From NCBI GenBank assembly GCA_028700325.1, contig JAQVSV010000004.1, positions 1 to 54,748 on the forward strand: a stretch of DNA of 54,748 nucleotides, in the 5' to 3' direction. A model generated the notes under the pieces. The model saw nothing but the letters and a program-made list of their open reading frames with translations, was not told the origin of the DNA and did not search any database. The translations under genes were made by a program, and so were the position numbers. Position 1 is the stretch's first letter; the number at the start of each line of letters is the position of its first letter. Origin of the DNA: Elusimicrobiaceae bacterium (GTDB lineage: Bacteria > Elusimicrobiota > Elusimicrobia > Elusimicrobiales > Elusimicrobiaceae). Positions 49,807 to 54,748 of the stretch are shown in pieces.

Positions 49807-50645
49807 GGCAGCGTTTGCCTCAGCTGTTTGCCGTTTCGCGCGTAAATCCCGAGCTTGAGGTACTGCAAATCGGTTTTGACATCGTTGAGCGTTTCGGACA
49901 GGCTTACGATAAAATAACCGTCCTGTTCCAGCGCGGCGGCGAGATGCCTGACGGCTGTGTTTTTTGAAGTTTTGTCGAAATAGATCATCACGTTGCGCGC
50001 CAGCAGCAGATCTATGCCGCGGAACGGGGCCGGCGCCATCAGATTGTGTTCCCGGAATTTTACGCGCCGGCGGATGGCTTCGTCCAGTTCATAACAGTCC
50101 GGTCTGCTTCCGGCGCGCTTGAACCAGCGCATCTCCGGCTTGTTTTTTATGCGGGAAAGGCTGCGTTCGCTGAACAGTCCGGCTTTGGCGTCGGCCAGCA
50201 CTTCGGTGTTTATGTCAGTCGCGTGGATGCGGAACTGCCAGCCCGGCAGTTTCTCGAAAAACGATTCGAGCAGGATTGCCAGCGTATACGGCTCCTCGCC
50301 GGTCGAACAGGCGGCCGACCAGACGTTCAGTTCCAGCCGGTTCTGCGCCTGCCGCTGTTTTACCAGTTCGGGCAGGATGTTGCGCACAAGGTAGGAGAGC
50401 TGTTCGTCATGCCGGAAGAAAAAAGTTTCGTTGGTGGTCACGGCGTTTATGAATTCTTCCATTTCCGGGCCGCTGTTTTTCAAGAGAAGGAGATACTCGG
50501 CGTAATTGGTTTTTCCGGTTGTTTTGAGGCGGTTTCTCAGCCGGTTGAGGACAAGCGTCCGCTTGGAATCGTTTAGCATGATTCCAGTGCTGGCGTAGAG
50601 CAGTTCGCGTACGGCTTTGAATTCCGAGTCTGATATGTCGCTCAT
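49803..50645 (-). CDS. cheR: chemotaxis methyltransferase CheR
   Basis: A 280-residue SAM-dependent enzyme that methylates receptor glutamates. The N-terminal helical domain (VRELLYASTGIMLNDSK) is followed by the SAM site NVWSAACSTGEEPYTLA and RNVMIYFDK. Length is normal. It lies 1 base after a cheW gene and overlaps cheB. Confidence 0.94.
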   Translation of the reverse strand: MSDISDSEFKAVRELLYASTGIMLNDSKRTLVLNRLRNRLKTTGKTNYAEYLLLLKNSGPEMEEFINAVTTNETFFFRHDEQLSYLVRNILPELVKQRQAQNRLELNVWSAACSTGEEPYTLAILLESFFEKLPGWQFRIHATDINTEVLADAKAGLFSERSLSRIKNKPEMRWFKRAGSRPDCYELDEAIRRRVKFREHNLMAPAPFRGIDLLLARNVMIYFDKTSKNTAVRHLAAALEQDGYFIVSLSETLNDVKTDLQYLKLGIYARNGKQLRQTLP

Positions 50646-50646
50646 T

Positions 50647-51108
50647 TCAGTCCACCGCTTTTAGCAGGTCAAATTCTTCCTTGCTGAAAATTCTGCCCGT
50701 ATCAAGCAGATATGCCGGCTCGCCCGCAATAACGATCGAAGCCAGTATAATGGCGCGGTTTGCGCCGCCCGGAGCGGTTTCCGGCTGGGTGAAATCGCTT
50801 TTGGCGACCGGCGCGACCATTCGCACAAGATCCACCATAAGCCCTATATTCGCGCCGCCCGCCGCGTTAATGATGATAATATGGGTCCCGGCGACCGCCT
50901 GCGGCACGTCCGGAAAATTTCTTCGCAGATTGACTACCGCTATAACGTGTCCGCGCAGGTTCACTATGCCCGACAGCAGTTCCGGGCAGCGCGGCAGCTG
51001 AACCATCCGGCCGGAGTCGAGCACTTCCTGCACGGCGGAGATAGGCACGCAGAGGTTGTGCGGCCCTATCCGGAACACCACGAGGTTTAGCGTTGCCGAG
51101 GCTTTCAC
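50647..51108 (-). CDS. cheW: CheW coupling protein, second copy
   Basis: A 153-residue scaffold linking receptors to CheA. I take the GTG at 51108, which overlaps the previous CheW stop (GTGA); the frame is open upstream but that part lies within the other cheW gene. CheW motifs: LVVFRIGPHNLCVPISAVQE, LSGIVNLRGHVIAVVNLRR and the C-terminal strand AYLLDTGRI. Two cheW genes in tandem suggest alternate arrays or hetero-rings. Confidence 0.88.
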   Translation of the reverse strand: MKASATLNLVVFRIGPHNLCVPISAVQEVLDSGRMVQLPRCPELLSGIVNLRGHVIAVVNLRRNFPDVPQAVAGTHIIIINAAGGANIGLMVDLVRMVAPVAKSDFTQPETAPGGANRAIILASIVIAGEPAYLLDTGRIFSKEEFDLLKAVD

Positions 51109-51590
51109 CGTCCCGCCTCCGCTATAACCGCTATTTCGGCTTCCACGGCGGCCATCATGTCGTCGGGGTTCAGCACCAGTATCATCCGGCTGCCCAGCTG
51201 CACGAAGCCCTGTATGCATTCTTTCCGCACTTCCAGCCGCACGAGCCCTTTTTCCGGAGTTTTTACCGTGTCAATCACGCTGTCGGCTATCACGCAGAAC
51301 GACAGCCCTCCGTAACTGAGTATTATATAAACGTCATCCGTTCCGCCGGCGGGCCGTTCCAGCCGCAGGTACCGGCGGAAATCGAAAACCGGAATGATAT
51401 CGCCGCGCAGGTTTATGATGCCCGGGCAGAACCACGGCATCCGGGGCGCCGGAGTTATGTGAACGGTGTTGAGTATTTCCCGCACCAGCGTTATTTTAAC
51501 CGCATACTGCTGTCCGCCCATGGCGAATACCACGAGCTGGAAATTTACGGAGTTGTGCTGCGCTGGCGCGGCGGTTTCGTCGGCGTTCAC
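51105..51590 (-). CDS. cheW: CheW coupling protein, first copy
   Basis: A 161-residue CheW domain protein (LVVFAMGGQQYAVKITLVRE, CPGIINLRGDIIPVFDFRRY and RMILVLNPDDM). It starts with an ATG that overlaps the PilZ gene stop by 4 bases. The N-terminal 15 residues are an Ala-rich tail. It differs clearly in sequence from the other CheW. Confidence 0.9.
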   Translation of the reverse strand: MNADETAAPAQHNSVNFQLVVFAMGGQQYAVKITLVREILNTVHITPAPRMPWFCPGIINLRGDIIPVFDFRRYLRLERPAGGTDDVYIILSYGGLSFCVIADSVIDTVKTPEKGLVRLEVRKECIQGFVQLGSRMILVLNPDDMMAAVEAEIAVIAEAGR

Positions 51591-51997
51591 CGGTCCTCCG
51601 TCAGCCTGCGGCTTTCGTAACGGGCGAGTTTGTCGAGCGCGAGCTGGTGCCCGTCGTCAACGGCGATGAATTTCACCGCGATCTCGAACCCCTGTCCGTC
51701 GGCGGAACACCGGACGATTTCGCCGACCGCCTGAAACATTTCGGTATCCATTTCCGCGGCCGGCTTGAAAAACTGCGGTTTGCGGTTTTCCCAGTCGGGT
51801 ATGTCAATCCTGACGCGCACCGTTTCGCCGGGCCTGAAGGGCCGGGCGGAATAAAAGAGGAGTCCGCCCGCGCTGATATTGCGCGAGAAGCCTTCGGCGC
51901 CTCCGCCTGACGGCGTTTTCGGGATAGTGTAAATATCGCAGAGCACCGCAAACCGGCCCGGTATTCTTACGAAATTCCGTTTGTCTTCTTCAGGCAT
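51587..51997 (-). CDS. PilZ-domain protein
   Basis: A 136-residue single PilZ domain that should bind cyclic di-GMP. The binding motif RNFVR (Arg7, Arg11) and NISAGG (40-45) are intact. It is embedded in the che operon, overlapping MCP and CheW genes by 8 and 4 bases, so it probably tunes chemosensory output to cyclic di-GMP levels. No diguanylate cyclase lies in the window. Confidence 0.88.
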   Translation of the reverse strand: MPEEDKRNFVRIPGRFAVLCDIYTIPKTPSGGGAEGFSRNISAGGLLFYSARPFRPGETVRVRIDIPDWENRKPQFFKPAAEMDTEMFQAVGEIVRCSADGQGFEIAVKFIAVDDGHQLALDKLARYESRRLTEDR

Positions 51998-53552
51998 TGG
52001 CGGAGCCGGCCGAAGCGGCTTTTTTTGAAATGTTGAATTGCGACACCAGCCCCGACAGGATTGTGGCCTGCGTGGCCATCTGTTCCGCCGCCGCCGCGAG
52101 CTTCTCGGCGGTGGTGGCGTTGCTTTCGGTGATAGTGGTGTTTTCCTCCATCGCGGCGGCCTGTTCCTGCGTGGAAATGGAAATCTCCTCGATTTCGGAC
52201 GCCAGCCGCGACATGTCCGTGAAAATCACCGCCAGATTCTTGCCGACCGTGGTGGACAGGTTCACGCCCTCCTCCACCTTGCCCAGGCTCGACTGCGACA
52301 GCCCGGTGATATCTTCCGCGGCGATCGCGCTTTTTTCCGCGAGTTTGCGCACTTCGTCGGCCACTACGGCGAACCCCCGGCCGGATTCGCCCGCCCGCGC
52401 CGCCTCGATCGCGGCATTCAGCGCGAGCAGGTTGGTCTGCGCCGCTATGTCGGAGATTATGCGCACCGCCTTGGAAATCTGCGCGAAACGTTTTTCTATC
52501 ACGCTTATGCTCGCCAGCGTGTCTTTCATATTGTTGCCTGCGGCCTTGGCCTTGTTGGCGGTGGACTGGCTCAGTTCGTTTGCGTGTACCGCGTTTGACG
52601 CGTTGGACTGGACCGAGCTCGACAGTTCCTCGAAACTCGCCGACTGCTGCTGCGCGCCTTCCGCGATCTGCTGCGCCGACACTGAAATCTGCCGGGTTGC
52701 CGCCGCCAGCTGGACCGACGTGTTTTTTACCTGCGTGATGATCGCGCTCAGTTTATCCACGAAAGTGTTGAAATGGGCGGCCAGCTGGCCTATTTCGTCG
52801 TTGGAGGCGACGGTTATCCGCTGTGACAGGTCGCCTTCGCCTTTGGATATCTGTTTGAGTATGTCGCGTATCTTTTCAACCGGCCCGACCAGATTGCGGT
52901 TAAGAAAGCCGATGAAGAAAACACCCAGTATCAGCACCATGCCGAGCAGGCCCAGCGTGGAAAGTTTTACCGCGAACATGCCCAGCGTCTGCTCTTTCGC
53001 CACCTGCTGCAGCGTCATCATGTTAAACGAGTTGGAAATCCTGCTCAGCTGCGAGCGCGCGGTGGTGGCTGCGGGAATGACGCGTTCGGTGTAAAGGCGC
53101 ATCGCGCGGGCGCCGTCCCCTTTCCTGGGGTCGGCCGCGGCTATCACTTCGGATGCGGCCTGGTGGATTTTGATGATATTGTCTTCCATTTCCTGAAACC
53201 AGCCCTGCATCTCCGGCGTCAAAGCCGAAAACTCCTGGCTCCGGGAAAACCCGGCGTACCATCTGCCGAAGGTCGTTTCGTTTATATTGGTGCCGGGTTT
53301 GGGGTTTGAAACCGGGTCAAGCATATAATTGGAGATGCTGATCATCCAGGCGTTGAATTCCTCCGATTTGGTGGTTATCATCAGGTTGGTCTTGTCCATC
53401 CTGTTGATGTTTTTCACGGATTCGCTGTAATGCTCGTAGAACGAGATCGAAATGAACGAGCTGACGGACACCATGATCACCAGCGCCGCAAACGCCGTGT
53501 ATAGCTTGATTCTTATGGGCAGGTTTTTGATTTGTTGAAGCATATTCCTCAC
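51990..53552 (-). CDS. methyl-accepting chemotaxis protein
   Basis: A 520-residue membrane receptor. TM1 is [20 protein letters not shown] (about 15-35), then a helical periplasmic bundle to about 185, TM2 ([18 protein letters not shown]), HAMP, and a signalling domain with the tip [20 protein letters not shown]. The C-terminus lacks a CheR-binding pentapeptide. Methylation Glu/Gln pairs flank the tip ([10 protein letters not shown]). The ligand is unknown. It starts 18 bases after a response regulator gene and overlaps the PilZ gene. Confidence 0.93.
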   Translation of the reverse strand: MRNMLQQIKNLPIRIKLYTAFAALVIMVSVSSFISISFYEHYSESVKNINRMDKTNLMITTKSEEFNAWMISISNYMLDPVSNPKPGTNINETTFGRWYAGFSRSQEFSALTPEMQGWFQEMEDNIIKIHQAASEVIAAADPRKGDGARAMRLYTERVIPAATTARSQLSRISNSFNMMTLQQVAKEQTLGMFAVKLSTLGLLGMVLILGVFFIGFLNRNLVGPVEKIRDILKQISKGEGDLSQRITVASNDEIGQLAAHFNTFVDKLSAIITQVKNTSVQLAAATRQISVSAQQIAEGAQQQSASFEELSSSVQSNASNAVHANELSQSTANKAKAAGNNMKDTLASISVIEKRFAQISKAVRIISDIAAQTNLLALNAAIEAARAGESGRGFAVVADEVRKLAEKSAIAAEDITGLSQSSLGKVEEGVNLSTTVGKNLAVIFTDMSRLASEIEEISISTQEQAAAMEENTTITESNATTAEKLAAAAEQMATQATILSGLVSQFNISKKAASAGSANA

Positions 53553-53570
53553 AGTCCTTGGCAGTTTTTG

Positions 53571-54008
53571 TCAGGCGCTTTCACCGTGGCGGGAGCCGTC
53601 ATGCCGCAGATCGGGTTTCGGACCCGCCATCAGGAGCTGCGCCTGTTTCAGCAGCTGATCGGGATTTACGGGTTTTAGCATGTAATTGTCGCAGCCGCCC
53701 GTGAAAGAGGCGGCAAATTCTTCCTCATGCGCCGTTATGACTATCACCGGCACACGCAATTCCTCCGCGATGCCGTACAGCTTTTCATAATCCCTTATAT
53801 GGGCCAGCGTTTCCAGCCCGCCCATGACGGGCATCTCTATGTCGAGCAAAACCAGGTCGAACGGCTCTTTTTTTTCAATGGCCTGCGAATACGCGGCAAA
53901 CGCTTCAATCCCGTTTACGGCTATTACGCAGTGCGCTTTCCCAGTGAAAATTTCCGACAGGAAAGACCGGTTCACGAAATTATCTTCCACAATCAGTATC
54001 TTTTTCAT
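53571..54008 (-). CDS. response regulator in the che operon
   Basis: A 145-residue receiver protein with Asp in KKILIVEDNFVNRSF, phospho-Asp in FDLVLLDIEMPVMGG, Thr in VITAHEEEF and Lys in YMLKPVNPDQL. No output domain follows. It lies 4 bases after the HPt gene, so the two may form a phosphorelay pair. The 15-residue C-terminal tail is polar. Confidence 0.9.
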   Translation of the reverse strand: MKKILIVEDNFVNRSFLSEIFTGKAHCVIAVNGIEAFAAYSQAIEKKEPFDLVLLDIEMPVMGGLETLAHIRDYEKLYGIAEELRVPVIVITAHEEEFAASFTGGCDNYMLKPVNPDQLLKQAQLLMAGPKPDLRHDGSRHGESA

Positions 54009-54012
54009 CGGG

Positions 54013-54327
54013 TCAGAGCTTCTCGACCAGCTTGCGCAAAGCGGTCAGTTTTGGCGCGATGGCCGGCAGCTGCTTCCCGGCTTTAATATCTTTCTCCAGC
54101 GCGATAACTCTGGCGTAAATCGGTTCCAGCCGCAAATTCGCCGCCGCGCCTTTCATCGAATGCGCCAGGTCGCCGCCTTCGGCGGTATTGCCGGTTTTTA
54201 CGCACTCCTCCAGCCGGTCGAGCTGGTCCGCTGAGATAGTCTTGAATTTTTCCACCAGTTTGTCATAGATTTCGGCGGGAAGATTGCCCAGCTCCGCCAG
54301 GATTTCCGCTTTTGTTTTGCCTTTCAT
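54013..54327 (-). CDS. histidine phosphotransfer (HPt) protein
   Basis: A 104-residue four-helix HPt protein. The phosphoacceptor is His in GDLAHSMKGAAANLRL. The start at 54327 has GGGAGG about 6 bases before it; a GTG two codons upstream is the alternative. It opens the chemotaxis operon and sits next to a receiver gene, suggesting a relay. An inverted repeat lies upstream. Confidence 0.85.
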   Translation of the reverse strand: MKGKTKAEILAELGNLPAEIYDKLVEKFKTISADQLDRLEECVKTGNTAEGGDLAHSMKGAAANLRLEPIYARVIALEKDIKAGKQLPAIAPKLTALRKLVEKL

Positions 54328-54354
54328 AAACACCCTCCCTATCCCCGTGCAACA

Positions 54355-54373
54355 TTTGTATAGATATTACAAA
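54355..54373. promoter_or_regulatory. inverted repeat upstream of the che operon
   Basis: TTTGTA-7 bases-TACAAA is a perfect 6-base dyad in the AT-rich leader of the operon. It overlaps a likely -10 region (TATACA on the minus strand) and could be an operator. A second hairpin, AATAGCCGG/CCGGCTATT (54413-54441), spans the stop of the upstream gene and has T's only on the plus strand. Confidence 0.4.
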
Positions 54374-54436
54374 ATTTGGCCGGATTTTTGCGTTCCGGCT
54401 TGAAACTGCCGCAATAGCCGGGTGCGTGGGGTCCGG

Positions 54437-54748
54437 CTATTTTTCGAGGGCGGCTTTTTTCCAGTTTTCCGAAAACGTGTTGGTCAGATAGAATTGCCTG
54501 GTCAGTTCCACCATTGCGCGCGCGTAAGTCTGGGCGGCGCTGATTTCATCGGTGAGGGGGGCGGCGCGCTGGTCTGCCTTGTCCGGTTTTTTGACGACCA
54601 GCGTGCCGGCGTAAATGTTTTCGCGGTAGAAAAACGGGTCTTTTATTACGCCGAAAAACGAGTTCTCGACCACAAAGGCGAACCCGTCTTTATCTTTTTC
54701 GAAAAGCAAGGCTCCGAAAAACGGCGTGTCGGCCGGCAATACCGGCGC
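54437..54748 (-). CDS. unidentified protein, 3' end only
   Basis: The last 103 residues of a gene whose start is beyond the window; the frame is open to the edge, and the TTG that could start it is probably internal. The visible part has PFFGALLFEKDKDGFAFVVE, DPFFYRENIYAGTLVVKKP and LTRQFYLTNTFSENWK. I do not recognise it. It ends about 110 bases before the HPt gene on the same strand and may or may not be in its operon. Confidence 0.6.
   Translation of the reverse strand, partial: APVLPADTPFFGALLFEKDKDGFAFVVENSFFGVIKDPFFYRENIYAGTLVVKKPDKADQRAAPLTDEISAAQTYARAMVELTRQFYLTNTFSENWKKAALEK

Noticed and set aside
1-54748. Prophage, insertion sequence, CRISPR or integron
   Set aside because: No transposase, integrase, phage structural gene, repeat-spacer array or tRNA-linked repeat is visible.

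Overview
The window is a gene-dense stretch (about 49 protein genes, few gaps over 200 bases) of a GC-rich, diderm, non-phage bacterial chromosome. Outer-membrane genes (a TolC-type channel, a beta-barrel protein, RND pump parts), murB, lipoproteins and a type IV pilus/type II secretion ATPase point to a Gram-negative cell plan. Two GH57 proteins with a DUF4912 protein, archaeal-type HypA beside a MinD-like ATPase, a spore-photoproduct-lyase-like radical SAM protein and two CheC-like proteins suggest a deep-branching, probably anaerobic lineage. Elusimicrobiota or a relative is my guess, not something the sequence proves. I saw no rRNA, tRNA, CRISPR array, insertion sequence or phage gene.

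Layout. 1-1610: end of an iron-siderophore/cobalamin ABC importer. 1672-7864: a TetR regulator with its own promoter and an overlapping palindrome, then a TolC/adaptor/RND tripartite efflux operon closed by a strong terminator. 7885-11453: a heterodimeric ABC exporter. 11605-17526 (minus): a MinD/Mrp-type ATPase coupled to hypA, an HtrA protease, a zinc-dependent phospholipase C-like protein, murB and ornithine aminotransferase. 17555-18298: an outer-membrane barrel protein, divergent from a ComFB-CheY-CheC-like triad (18545-19841). 20032-24114 (minus): a PilB/GspE ATPase and a PAS histidine kinase with a large insertion in its dimerisation/phosphotransfer domain. 24202-27254: a thioredoxin lipoprotein and the TIGR03546/TIGR03545 pair. 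27493-30945 (minus): ybaB, CoA-binding protein, unknown protein, aldo/keto reductase, SPL-like radical SAM. 31060-34263: radC, a cysteine desulfidase-like protein, a dGTPase-like HD protein. 34264-34612: a hairpin-rich gap. 34613-43299: a TPR protein and an alpha-glucan group (two GH57 proteins, a GT-C membrane glycosyltransferase, DUF4912). 43444-44490: two response regulators. 44635-54327 (minus): a tight chemotaxis operon, HPt-REC-MCP-PilZ-CheW-CheW-CheR-CheB-CheA-CheD-CheC-CheY. 54437-end: 3' end of an unidentified gene.

The main theme is signal transduction: one complete chemosensory pathway, a second small CheY/CheC module with a ComFB protein (a family reported to bind cyclic dinucleotides), a PilZ protein, and a pilus motor ATPase next to a histidine kinase. 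No flagellar gene is present, so surface motility through type IV pili is a reasonable inference for the output. The most unusual items are the archaeal-type hypA/ATPase pair in a bacterium, the hairpin-less RND adaptor, the kinase insertion, the ComFB-CheY-CheC triad and the structured RNA-like gap at 34264-34560.
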